NCBI RefSeq assembly: GCF_002101675.1
Contig: NZ_LQOY01000016.1
Coordinates: 62,001 to 126,000, forward strand
Direction of reading: 5' to 3'
DNA: 64,000 nt
Source: Mycobacterium gordonae
GTDB lineage: Bacteria > Actinomycetota > Actinomycetes > Mycobacteriales > Mycobacteriaceae
Under the pieces are notes generated by a model. The model saw nothing but the letters and a program-made list of their open reading frames with translations, did no database searches and was not told the origin of the DNA. Positions 12,538-20,371 of the stretch are shown here, one piece after another. How positions within the stretch are numbered: the first letter of the stretch is position 1; each line of letters opens with the position of its first letter. Made by a program: the position numbers and the translations under genes.

Positions 12538-14156
12538 CGTGACTCCGCTTCACCGGACCCGGCGTGCGCCCACGTGCTCGGCATCATCGGTGTGATTGGG
12601 CCACTGCCGAATTCGTCGCCGGCCAGCATGGTCATTCCGGCGGCATCTGCATCTGCATCGGCAGCGACAGCGACAGCGGCCGGGCGGCGGGCGGTGCCGG
12701 CGAAGCCAAGTCGTTCCGATCCGCGGTCCGAGGCCGTGGTGGGCGGGGCGTAGGGACCGCTTTCGGCATTGTCGTCCAGGTCCATGTACTCATAGCCCCG
12801 TCCGCGTACCTCGACCTTGGCGCGTCGCTGCCGGCGCGCTCGCGCCTTATCCTGCGCCGGTGCCGCCAAAGCTGCCGGGGCGTCGGCGATGTCGGTAGCC
12901 CAAGACTTCCTCTTGATGCCGGCCTTGGTGGCTGCCGGAGAATTCATGCTGACCGAACCGCCCATCAGGTAAGGGAAGGGTCCGGCGGGGGTGCCGCCCG
13001 GGGGTGGTGCACCCGGCACGAAGGGTGCCGCGGGTGCGGGACTCGGCATCGGTGCGGAAGGCGCGGGAGCGGGGCTCACGGCCGTCGGCGCCGGCGCCGA
13101 CGCTGTCCCGCCGGGCGCGAATGTCGGAGTCGGGCTCACGACGGGGGCGGTCGGCCCGATCGGGACCGGCTCGGCACCCGCGTGCACGTGGGCCGCCACC
13201 TCCGCGATTCCGACGCTGCCGGCGGCGGCCAGACCCGCCAGAGCCGGGCCGGCCAGCATGGGTGCCAGGCTCGCCGCCAACAGCGGAAAGGTCACCAGAA
13301 ACTGGATGACCTGAATCGTCACGTCGTACACGATAGCCACTCCGCCGAAGGCGTAGGCGGCGGCGATCAGCGCCGGGTTGTTACCGGCCGCACCCACCAG
13401 CGCCTGCAACAGGGCTGGGTAGCCGGTGCTAGGTGACGAGGAGACCGAGATGTCTTTGAGAATCAGGGACAGCGGATCCGTTCCGGGCGGGACACTGAGC
13501 AGGTAGTCCAGCAGGGACTGGTTGCCCCCGCCCCCGACGCTGTTGAAGATCTGCTCGACCTGTGTCAGAAACCCGGTCAACGAGGACAGCGGGTCGGGCG
13601 AGGCTGCCGCCGTTCCGGCCTGCACAATGGGCGGTGCCGCCTCGGGGCGCGGTGTCGCGGTCACGGCCGCGGTCGAAACACTTTGGTAGACAGTCATTGT
13701 GCTGGCGGCTTGAATCCACATGCGGACGTAGTCGGCCTCGTTGAGCGCGATCGGGATGGTGTTGATGCCGAAGAAATTCGTTGCCAGCAGCACCGTGTGG
13801 GTGGCGTGGTTGGCGGCCAGCTCGCCGAGGGTGGGCATCGCCGCCTGGGCGGTGGCGTAGCTGACAGCCGCGGTCTCGTGCTGAGCCGCCGTCGCGGCTG
13901 CGTCGGCGGCCGCCCGGGCCAGCCACGCGACATATGGTGCGTTGGCCGCGGCATACGACGAGGCGGCAGAGCCCTGCCATGATTGCGCCTGCGCGGCAAC
14001 GACGAGCGCCGACAATTCTGCGGCGACCGCGGCGTACTCAGTGCTCAGGTGATTCCATGCCTCGGCCGCTGCCAGCAGCGGGCCCGGCCCAGGGCCGCTA
14101 TTCAGCAAAGCCGAATGAACCTCGGGCGGGAACGCCATCCATACCGGCGCGGTCAA
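12534..14156 (-). CDS. PPE family protein, PPW subfamily
   Basis: The protein has 540 aa. The PPE domain (1-180) begins TAPVWMAFPPEVHSALLNSGPG and has the WQG motif. The segment FFGINTIPIALNEADYVRMW is typical of the family. After a Pro/Ala-rich middle, the C-terminus has GFAGT and then PMMPSTW, the GFxGT plus PxxPxxW pair that defines the PPW subgroup. A TTG start at 14156 is chosen because relatives begin MTAPVW; the next ATG is six codons on. It is probably secreted through a type VII system with a PE partner, plausibly the overlapping downstream gene. Hydrophobic segments (about 245-340) may be membrane-associated. Confidence 0.88.
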   Translation of the reverse strand: MTAPVWMAFPPEVHSALLNSGPGPGPLLAAAEAWNHLSTEYAAVAAELSALVVAAQAQSWQGSAASSYAAANAPYVAWLARAAADAAATAAQHETAAVSYATAQAAMPTLGELAANHATHTVLLATNFFGINTIPIALNEADYVRMWIQAASTMTVYQSVSTAAVTATPRPEAAPPIVQAGTAAASPDPLSSLTGFLTQVEQIFNSVGGGGNQSLLDYLLSVPPGTDPLSLILKDISVSSSPSTGYPALLQALVGAAGNNPALIAAAYAFGGVAIVYDVTIQVIQFLVTFPLLAASLAPMLAGPALAGLAAAGSVGIAEVAAHVHAGAEPVPIGPTAPVVSPTPTFAPGGTASAPAPTAVSPAPAPSAPMPSPAPAAPFVPGAPPPGGTPAGPFPYLMGGSVSMNSPAATKAGIKRKSWATDIADAPAALAAPAQDKARARRQRRAKVEVRGRGYEYMDLDDNAESGPYAPPTTASDRGSERLGFAGTARRPAAVAVAADADADAAGMTMLAGDEFGSGPITPMMPSTWAHAGSGEAESR

Positions 14157-14442
14157 TGCCTGAGGGACGCAATCGGATACCTACGAGGGAGCAGCCGAAT
14201 CGTCATAGCGCCACTCAGCTTTCTGCTCGCGCTAACGCTGCCGGCGGGCGGGTTCCCCGCCGCCGGGCGACCCTAGCAATCCTGCGAAGTGTTTGCATGT
14301 AGGACTTCAGGCGTTAGCGTAACCCAGGTGCGACTGACCGCGCTAGCAAAGGCTGCCGCTGCGGATCCGGATTCCGAAGTTGCTGCCGTAGCGCATCATT
14401 GCGGGTCGGCTTGCAGCAGGACGGTCGCGACGGAGGAGAGGC
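14157..14442. promoter_or_regulatory. Promoter region of the ABC pair, with motif copy C and a distant inverted repeat
   Basis: This gap separates the minus-strand PPE gene from the plus-strand ABC transporters. CGCTAACGC at 14230-14238 is the exact reverse complement of GCGTTAGCG at 14311-14319. Between the arms, at 14282-14310, lies a copy of the motif also found twice between the PE and NRPS genes; it shares GCATGTAG exactly and the TTGC-type left end. GGAGGAGAG at about 14432-14440 is the ribosome-binding site for the GTG at 14443. Confidence 0.45.
14282..14310 (+). promoter_or_regulatory. Shared motif copy C upstream of the ABC pair
   Basis: It matches copy A at about 16 of 29 positions, with GCATGTAG identical and in the same register to the left half TGC. 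It lies about 135 bp upstream of the first ABC gene. It is weaker than A and B and could be chance, but it is placed where a co-regulated operon would need it. Confidence 0.35.
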
Positions 14443-16215
14443 GTGCGAGAAGACACTGAACCGAACACCGCGCGACCGCCGGCAATTTTCAGACCAGCAC
14501 GAGTGGCACTCGTCGGGTGCGGCCTGTTGTCGGCGGTCAGCGCACTTGCCGGGATGGCGCCGTTGCTGGCCGTCGTCGAAGTGAGCAGACGACTGCTCGC
14601 CGGCGACGCGGACGTGTGGCCGATCGTCGTCGCGGCGGTGGTGGCGATGGCGGCAAAACAGTTGGGCGTCTTGACCGCCGGTGTGCTGACCCATCTGGCC
14701 GACATCCGGGTGTCGTTTCGAATCCGGCGTGAACTCTTGGTCAAACTCGCCAAGGTCCCACTCAGCTGGTTCAGCGATCGCAACTCCGGCATCGTCAAGA
14801 AGGCGGTGGAAGACGATGTGGCGGCGCTGCACCGCCTCGTCGCGCACTCGATCGTGGAACTGAGCGCCGCATCGGTGCCGCCCGTGGTGGCGTTCGTCTA
14901 CCTCTTCGCACTGGACTGGCGGATGGCATCGGCGACGCTGCTGCCGGTCATCGCCGGGTTCGCCGCATACCAACGCGCGATGGCCAGTGCCGGCACCAAG
15001 TATCCGGAGTTCATGGATTGGCTGGTTCGCCTCAACAGCGCGGCAGTGGAGTTCGTCAACGGCGTCGGTGTGGTGAAGGCGTTCGGCACGCCGGGAACGG
15101 CGAGCCGCCGATTCCGTGACGTCTCCCTGGCTTTCGCGCACTTCTTTCTAGACTGGGCCAAATCCACCAGCGTGGCCGGAGTGACGGCGGAGATTCTGCT
15201 CTCGCCACCGAGCATCCTGCTCGTAGTCGCAACGGCCGGCGCGTTTCTGACCGATGACGGCGATCTCAGGCCGGAAGACTTCATCGCCTTCCTGGTGTTC
15301 GGCACCGTCATCACCGCGGGGTGGATGACCGTGCTGATGTCCGTGCACCCGTTGGTCACCGCGGTGAAGGTGTCCCGGGGCATTCGTGAGTTGCTCGCTA
15401 CCCCGGAACTTACGGTGCCGGGCGAACCGGTGGTCCCAAATCCGACGACGGCCGGGCCGGTGGTACTGATGCGCGATGTGTGCGTCACCTACGGCGACAC
15501 GCTGGCCCTCAACGGAATCGACCTTCGCCTCGAGCGCGGCACCATCACCGCACTGGTGGGTCCCTCGGGTTCGGGAAAGTCGACACTGGCCAGGCTGCTG
15601 CCCCGATTCGATGATCCCTGCTCGGGTTCGATCGAACTGTACGGAGTGGACCTACGGCGGATTGCTGCCGCCGAGCTCTACCGGCAGGTGGCCTTCGTGT
15701 TCCAGGAGTCACATCTGTTGTCCGCCATGAGCATCCGCGACAACATCCGCCTCGGTAGTCCTGAGGCCGACGACGCGGCGGTCCGCGGGGCCGCCGGAAA
15801 GGCCCAGATTCTGTCGAAGATCGAGGAGTTACCCCGCGGCTTCGACTCTGTGGTGGGCCAGGATGCGGCGCTTTCCGGCGGCGAACGCCAACGCGTCTGC
15901 ATCGCCCGTGCGATTCTTGCCGACCGCCCGATTCTGGTGCTCGACGAGGCAACGGCCAGCGCCGATCCCGAGAACGAGGCGCGCATCCAAGAGGCGCTCA
16001 GTGCGGTCGCGCGGGACCGGACGGTCCTGGTGATCGCACACCGGCTCAGCACCATCCGGGGTGCCGACAACATCGTCGTACTCGACCACGGCCGCATCGC
16101 CGAATCGGGACGACATGCGGACCTACTGACGGCCGGGGGAAGTTACGCCCGGTTGTGGCAGCAGGAAAGAACCGCCGAACGCGGCGTCATCGACCAACTG
16201 GAGGCAGGGCGATGA
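14443..16215 (+). CDS. ABC half-transporter, YbtP/IrtB-like (first of pair)
   Basis: The protein has 590 aa: six predicted membrane helices (about 20-320) fused to an ATPase domain (about 340-575). Walker A is GPSGSGKST (about 372), the signature LSGGERQR (about 477), Walker B ILVLDEATA, and the H-loop AHRLST. The GTG start has a strong GGAGGAGAG site. The exporter-type fold is the one used by mycobacterial IrtAB and Yersinia YbtPQ for ferri-siderophore uptake; the N-terminal flavin domain of IrtA is absent. It overlaps the next gene by four bases, so the two subunits should form a heterodimer. The NRPS locus 4 kb away suggests transport of its product; the direction (import or export) cannot be read from sequence. 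Confidence 0.85.
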   Translation: MREDTEPNTARPPAIFRPARVALVGCGLLSAVSALAGMAPLLAVVEVSRRLLAGDADVWPIVVAAVVAMAAKQLGVLTAGVLTHLADIRVSFRIRRELLVKLAKVPLSWFSDRNSGIVKKAVEDDVAALHRLVAHSIVELSAASVPPVVAFVYLFALDWRMASATLLPVIAGFAAYQRAMASAGTKYPEFMDWLVRLNSAAVEFVNGVGVVKAFGTPGTASRRFRDVSLAFAHFFLDWAKSTSVAGVTAEILLSPPSILLVVATAGAFLTDDGDLRPEDFIAFLVFGTVITAGWMTVLMSVHPLVTAVKVSRGIRELLATPELTVPGEPVVPNPTTAGPVVLMRDVCVTYGDTLALNGIDLRLERGTITALVGPSGSGKSTLARLLPRFDDPCSGSIELYGVDLRRIAAAELYRQVAFVFQESHLLSAMSIRDNIRLGSPEADDAAVRGAAGKAQILSKIEELPRGFDSVVGQDAALSGGERQRVCIARAILADRPILVLDEATASADPENEARIQEALSAVARDRTVLVIAHRLSTIRGADNIVVLDHGRIAESGRHADLLTAGGSYARLWQQERTAERGVIDQLEAGR

Positions 16216-17996
16216 TCATCGTGATCCGTTACCTGCTCGAACTACTCGACGGCCGTGGGCGCCGGCGACTGCGCTTGATGCTGATACTGCAAGGCGCGCA
16301 AGGGATTTTGCAAGGCGTCGGCTTTCTGTTCGTCGTCCCGCTCATCAGCGCCGTTGTCCAGCGTCCCGCGAATCAGGGGCAGCTCTGGTTCGCGGTGGTC
16401 GCGATCGGGGTGACGGTGGCGGTCCATCACGTCCTGCTGGCGTGGAGCACGTCATTGGGCTACCTGGTCGGCACGGACGCACTGACCGGATTTCACGCCC
16501 GGATCGGAGACCACCTGGCCAGGTTGCCGATCGGCTGGTTCGGGCCCGACCGCACCGGGCCCGTCGGACGCCTGGTCGCCAAGGACGCGATCGACGTCGC
16601 GGACTTCCCGTCCCATCTGCTCCGCCACGTGATCGTCGGTGTGAGCGCGCCGCTGACCCTGATCATCGGCAGCTATCTCAGCGACTGGCGTATCGGGCTC
16701 GCGCTCACCGTGGGCGCCGCGATGTGTGCACTGTCAGTGCGCATGTTCATGGGCATCGTGCACCGCAACGACGGCGACTACGAACACGATATCGGTGCCA
16801 CCGCGTCACGGATCGTCGAGTACGCCCGCATGCAACCTACCCTGCGGGCCTACGGCGTCCTGGGCCGGCGGGAGCTGGGATTGCTGGAGGAATCCCTTAC
16901 CCGACAACAACATTCACAGTCAAAGCTCACCATCCGCGGTGCCGCGGGGCTGATTGCATGCTTTGGCACCCTGCAGCTGGTCGTGACGACCGTCATCGCC
17001 TTCGCCGTCATGTTGACGCTGCGCGGCGAGCTGGCGCTTCCCACCATGATCGGCCTACTCATCATCACCCTGCGCATGATCGATCCCATCTCCCAGCTGG
17101 GCGATCTCGCCGGGCACGTTCAAGTGACCGCGGACGCGATCGTCCGGGTGCGTGAGCTGCTCGCGGTGCCGGCACTGCCGGAACCTGAGACCGCAAGTCC
17201 GGCACCCCTGAACTTCGGCGTCGAGCTGCGTGGTGTGCGTTTCGGTTACCGCGACGGGGAAACCATCATTCACGGCGTCGACGCCGTCATTCCGGCGCGC
17301 GGTCTCACCGCCATCGTGGGCCCATCCGGGGCGGGAAAGACCACATTGCTGCGACTCATCGGCCGGTTCTTCGACGTCGACGACGGCAGCATCCTGATCG
17401 GCGGCCGCGACGTGCGTCAACTCGGTACCAGCAGGGTTGCGCACCTGACCGCACACGTCTTTGAAGACGTCTACCTCTTCGACGGGACGATCGCCGACAA
17501 CCTGCGGATGGCTGCTCCGGGAACCACGGAAACCGCGCTCGACCGCGTGGCGGCGATTGCCCGGTTGGACGAGGTGATCGATCGTCTGCCCGACGGCTGG
17601 GCCACCCGCGTCGGCGAAGGGGGATCGGCACTTTCGGGAGGCGAACGGCAGCGGGTCGCCATCGCCCGTGCGCTGCTTAAGGACGCCCCCATCGTGCTCC
17701 TGGACGAGGCGACCGCCGCGCTGGATGCCGTCAACGAGGCGGCCATCGCCGACGCAATTCGCGAACTGGCCAACGATCGCACCGTTGTCGTTGTCGCGCA
17801 CCGGCTTTCAACGGTGATGGAAGCCGACCAGATCCTGGTCCTGGACCACGGTCGCATCACCGCGCGCGGCCGTCATGACCAACTACTGTCCGACGGCGGC
17901 ACCTATGCCCGATTCTGGCGGGAGCGCCTGCAGGCCCGCGGCTGGCAACTGAGGGCCGAGCATCAGGTAACGGCTCTGAACACGTTGAACTTGTAG
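16212..17996 (+). CDS. ABC half-transporter, YbtQ/IrtB-like (second of pair)
   Basis: The protein has 594 aa, starting at the ATG at 16212 that overlaps the previous stop (ATGA). The membrane domain is at about 15-310. In the ATPase domain, Walker A is GPSGAGKTT (about 370) and the signature LSGGERQR (about 475), with Walker B IVLLDEATA and H-loop AHRLST. In the Q-loop region HVFEDVYLF stands where most members have FQ, so Gln is replaced by Glu. Both halves have a complete signature and Walker motifs, so both ATP sites may work. The 3' end runs 34 bp into the convergent methyltransferase gene. Confidence 0.85.
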   Translation: MIIVIRYLLELLDGRGRRRLRLMLILQGAQGILQGVGFLFVVPLISAVVQRPANQGQLWFAVVAIGVTVAVHHVLLAWSTSLGYLVGTDALTGFHARIGDHLARLPIGWFGPDRTGPVGRLVAKDAIDVADFPSHLLRHVIVGVSAPLTLIIGSYLSDWRIGLALTVGAAMCALSVRMFMGIVHRNDGDYEHDIGATASRIVEYARMQPTLRAYGVLGRRELGLLEESLTRQQHSQSKLTIRGAAGLIACFGTLQLVVTTVIAFAVMLTLRGELALPTMIGLLIITLRMIDPISQLGDLAGHVQVTADAIVRVRELLAVPALPEPETASPAPLNFGVELRGVRFGYRDGETIIHGVDAVIPARGLTAIVGPSGAGKTTLLRLIGRFFDVDDGSILIGGRDVRQLGTSRVAHLTAHVFEDVYLFDGTIADNLRMAAPGTTETALDRVAAIARLDEVIDRLPDGWATRVGEGGSALSGGERQRVAIARALLKDAPIVLLDEATAALDAVNEAAIADAIRELANDRTVVVVAHRLSTVMEADQILVLDHGRITARGRHDQLLSDGGTYARFWRERLQARGWQLRAEHQVTALNTLNL

Positions 17997-18781
17997 GTGT
18001 TGACCATCGACGGCATCAGGCGTCCCAACACCGACATGCCCAGCCGCCTTGGCAGGGGCCAGGATCCGGCGATCTCGGGCTGTGGGTTCGCCAGCGTGCG
18101 AGTTTCGAGCAACTCCAGGCCGCAGGGCTCGACGTCGTGTGGATCGTCGCAGACCCATCGCAGCCGAGCCTTCACCTTCGCCAGCGATCGGTTGCGGTCC
18201 TGCCCGGTGACCATCCGGTCGCCGGCGGTGTCGAACGCCAGCAAGGAGTCTGGAAACCGTTGCGCGAGTTGGGTGAGAACGCGACGCACGTCATCGTCGC
18301 GGAGATAGATCAGGACGGCTTCGCTGAGGAACAGGTGCGGTCCGGGGGAGGCGGCCACCACGTCGAACCAGTCGGTGTCCAGTACGGAACCCGCCAGCAT
18401 CGTGCACCGCTCGCTGTCGCTGAAGAACCTGCGGCGCAGGGCGATGGTGTCGGGGAGGTCGAGGTCGAACCAGTGGATGCGGCCATTGTCGAGCCGGTCG
18501 AATCGGGTGTTCAGTCCGGTGCCGATCTCCACGACCGTCCCGCACGGGTGCTGGTCGATGAACCGAGCCGCCCAGCCGTCGAAAATCGACGATCGATACA
18601 CCGAGCCGGACAAGGATGATCCGCCGAATCCGCTGAAGTCGTAGTCGATGGACTGAACGAGTTCGCGTGCCCGGCGGTCGCCGAGCACCGGCCGGCGCGA
18701 CGCGGCATCACAGGCGCGGGCGTAGAGCGGAATCAGCAGTGTTTCCTGGACCTCGCCCAGGTCCGGAGCGGTCTTGCCCAT
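17963..18781 (-). CDS. LCMT/TcmP-family SAM-dependent methyltransferase
   Basis: The protein has 272 aa. Motif I is VVEIGTGLNTRF (about 82-93), followed by WFDLDLPDTIALRR and SEAVLIYL. These mark the leucine-carboxyl-methyltransferase/TcmP fold, whose members methylate carboxylates or hydroxyls. AAGGTG lies six bases before the ATG. It starts 31 bp after the PE gene stop on the same strand, so PE and methyltransferase probably form one transcript, divergent from the NRPS operon. I infer O-methylation of the NRPS product or a precursor; a role in another pathway is possible. Confidence 0.82.
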   Translation of the reverse strand: MGKTAPDLGEVQETLLIPLYARACDAASRRPVLGDRRARELVQSIDYDFSGFGGSSLSGSVYRSSIFDGWAARFIDQHPCGTVVEIGTGLNTRFDRLDNGRIHWFDLDLPDTIALRRRFFSDSERCTMLAGSVLDTDWFDVVAASPGPHLFLSEAVLIYLRDDDVRRVLTQLAQRFPDSLLAFDTAGDRMVTGQDRNRSLAKVKARLRWVCDDPHDVEPCGLELLETRTLANPQPEIAGSWPLPRRLGMSVLGRLMPSMVNTYKFNVFRAVT

Positions 18782-18812
18782 GCGGTCACCTTGCCAGTTG
18801 TCAAACCGGGTA

Positions 18813-20036
18813 TCAGAGGGTGCCGCCCAGGGCGTGCCCGAGAATGCTGATCAGACCCGCGGTGGCGCCAATCGGACCCACCGGTATGGCGGGAATGCTC
18901 AGGCTGCCGCCGGCGAAATCGTCCGGCGGAAAGAAGCTGAACTCCAAACCCAGAGCATTGAGCATGGATCCGCCGGTGCCGTAGTACATCGGGCCGCTGG
19001 CACCGGTCACCACCTCTCCCGGACTGAACAGCCCGCCGAAGGCGACGCTGAGACCGTCGAGTCGTTCCCCGCCCGCCGAGCCGGACGTGACGAACGGGTC
19101 GAACGTCGGAGCGAGCGCATCCAGATTGAGAGTGGCGCCGTTGAAGAAGGCGTCGACGACTTTGGCCGGTGCGTCGATCAGGTGGCCGAGCGCTGCTGCC
19201 GGTGACCCGCCGGTGAGGTCGCTGAAGATGGACCCCGCCGTGTTCCACAGCGCCACAGCGGGGCTGACCAACGGACCTACGGCGCCGAGCAGCACACCGC
19301 TGGCCGGCGATGCGGCGAAGTTGGTGAGACCCGCCACCAGCGCCTGCTCGAAGCCGGACGACCCGGTCTGGAAATCCGCCAGGCCGGCCAGCCCTTCGTA
19401 CAGCTGGACATGCACGTCATTGATGGGAACGATCTCCGGAGGCGTGACACTTCCGTTGGTGGCCTGGGTGACGCCGCCCAGGGTGTGCTGGACGACGGCG
19501 GAGGCGAGATCCTGGGGTGCGCCGACCAGAAACACCGATTGTGCTGCCTTTTGGAGGTTTCCGACGAACGCCGCCGGATTGCTGGCAAATTGGCGTAGTC
19601 CGGTGGAGACACCGCCCGCGAACGTGTTCAGGCTCGCGGGCGCGGCACCGAATACCGTCTGGGCATTTCTGGCGGTGGAGTCCAGGACCGCGGTCCACCT
19701 GGAGAGCGGTTCGATGCCACCTGACGTCGCAGCGGCGGTGAGCACCGCACGGGCGTTGCCGACCTCGGCGCCGGCGTATGCCTCGGCGCCGGCGTTGATC
19801 GAACTGACGAATTCCGCGTGAAACGACCGTGTTCGAGCGCTGATGGCCTGGAAATCGCGGCCCAGGTCACGGAACAACGCGGCAATCGCAATCGATATCT
19901 CGTCTTGGGCCGCGGCCGCGATGCCGGTCGTGGGCCCGGCAACGGTCGCGCTCGCGTCGGCCAGCGACGAATCGATACCGGCCAGCTCGCGGGCCGCATT
20001 GTGCACCAGTTGCGGCGCTGCGATCACATACGACAT
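18813..20036 (-). CDS. PE family protein with unique C-terminal region, in the NRPS locus
   Basis: The protein has 407 aa. The start is ATG 20036 (MSYVIAAPQLVHNAAREL), preceded by AGGAG; the frame is open for a further 120 codons upstream, but those residues are unlike a PE protein. The PE domain spans about 1-95. The remaining 310 residues are not PGRS repeats and show no hydrolase motif; they are moderately hydrophobic, rich in Ala, Gly and Phe, with LLGAVGPLVSPAVALW and a closing PAIPVGPIGATAGLIS. PE proteins leave the cell by type VII secretion, and some PE/PPE proteins support solute passage across the mycobacterial outer membrane. Its position between transporter and NRPS genes suggests surface handling of the product (inference). 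Confidence 0.85.
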   Translation of the reverse strand: MSYVIAAPQLVHNAARELAGIDSSLADASATVAGPTTGIAAAAQDEISIAIAALFRDLGRDFQAISARTRSFHAEFVSSINAGAEAYAGAEVGNARAVLTAAATSGGIEPLSRWTAVLDSTARNAQTVFGAAPASLNTFAGGVSTGLRQFASNPAAFVGNLQKAAQSVFLVGAPQDLASAVVQHTLGGVTQATNGSVTPPEIVPINDVHVQLYEGLAGLADFQTGSSGFEQALVAGLTNFAASPASGVLLGAVGPLVSPAVALWNTAGSIFSDLTGGSPAAALGHLIDAPAKVVDAFFNGATLNLDALAPTFDPFVTSGSAGGERLDGLSVAFGGLFSPGEVVTGASGPMYYGTGGSMLNALGLEFSFFPPDDFAGGSLSIPAIPVGPIGATAGLISILGHALGGTL

Positions 20037-20101
20037 ATGTGGCGGTCTCCTGAGCTCCCAGAGGTGACGAGCGGTGGCCATCGGAACCATATTGGGAGTT
20101 C

Positions 20102-20130
20102 TTGCATATGATTCGCATGTAGTAATCTGC
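20102..20130 (+). promoter_or_regulatory. Shared motif copy A (TTGC-N6-ATTCGCATGTAGTAA)
   Basis: It matches copy B (20280-20308) at 23 of 29 positions and lies about 65 bp upstream of the PE start. In the forward direction TAATCT fits a mycobacterial -10. The sequence around CATNNGATTCNNATG is also an imperfect palindrome, so it may be an operator instead of, or as well as, a promoter. Confidence 0.5.
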
Positions 20131-20279
20131 TGCGGTCGGGACGGCTTGTCAAGCGGAAGTTGACCGAACACGTGGTCTTTGCCTCGGTATCCGCGGCGAG
20201 GATGAAGGTCAACCGCGCCGGACTCCAGGTGACAGCACTGCGAGGAAAGTCGCCGAGAACCTCGACGCCGGAGAACGTG

Positions 20280-20308
20280 TTGCACATCGTTCGCAAGTAG
20301 TAACTTGC
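20280..20308 (+). promoter_or_regulatory. Shared motif copy B with perfect inverted repeat GCAAGT-AGTA-ACTTGC
   Basis: It lies 63 bp upstream of the NRPS start. Bases 20293-20308 form an exact 6-bp inverted repeat around AGTA. TAACTT inside it fits the TANNNT -10 consensus, so a bound regulator would block the NRPS promoter. The left end TTGCAC could be the -35, but the 15-bp spacing is short. Confidence 0.5.
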
Positions 20309-20371
20309 TTTGAGAACGGGTCGCCAACGCGCGTGATGTGCCCGCATCGCCAGGTTCGGAGGAGTCAAGGG

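Larger units (their letters stand above)
20037..20371. other. Divergent regulatory region between the PE and NRPS genes
   Basis: There is no gene in these 335 bp. The region holds two copies, in the same orientation, of a 29-bp motif described separately (20102-20130 and 20280-20308), and the NRPS ribosome-binding site GGAGGAG at about 20358-20364, seven bases before the ATG at 20372. Both divergent operons presumably start here. Confidence 0.6.

Noticed and set aside
14312..14324. IdeR-box-like CGTTAGCGTAACC upstream of the ABC pair
   Set aside because: Only the central half matches the 19-bp IdeR consensus; the outer TTAGG/CCTAA positions are wrong, so iron control cannot be claimed.
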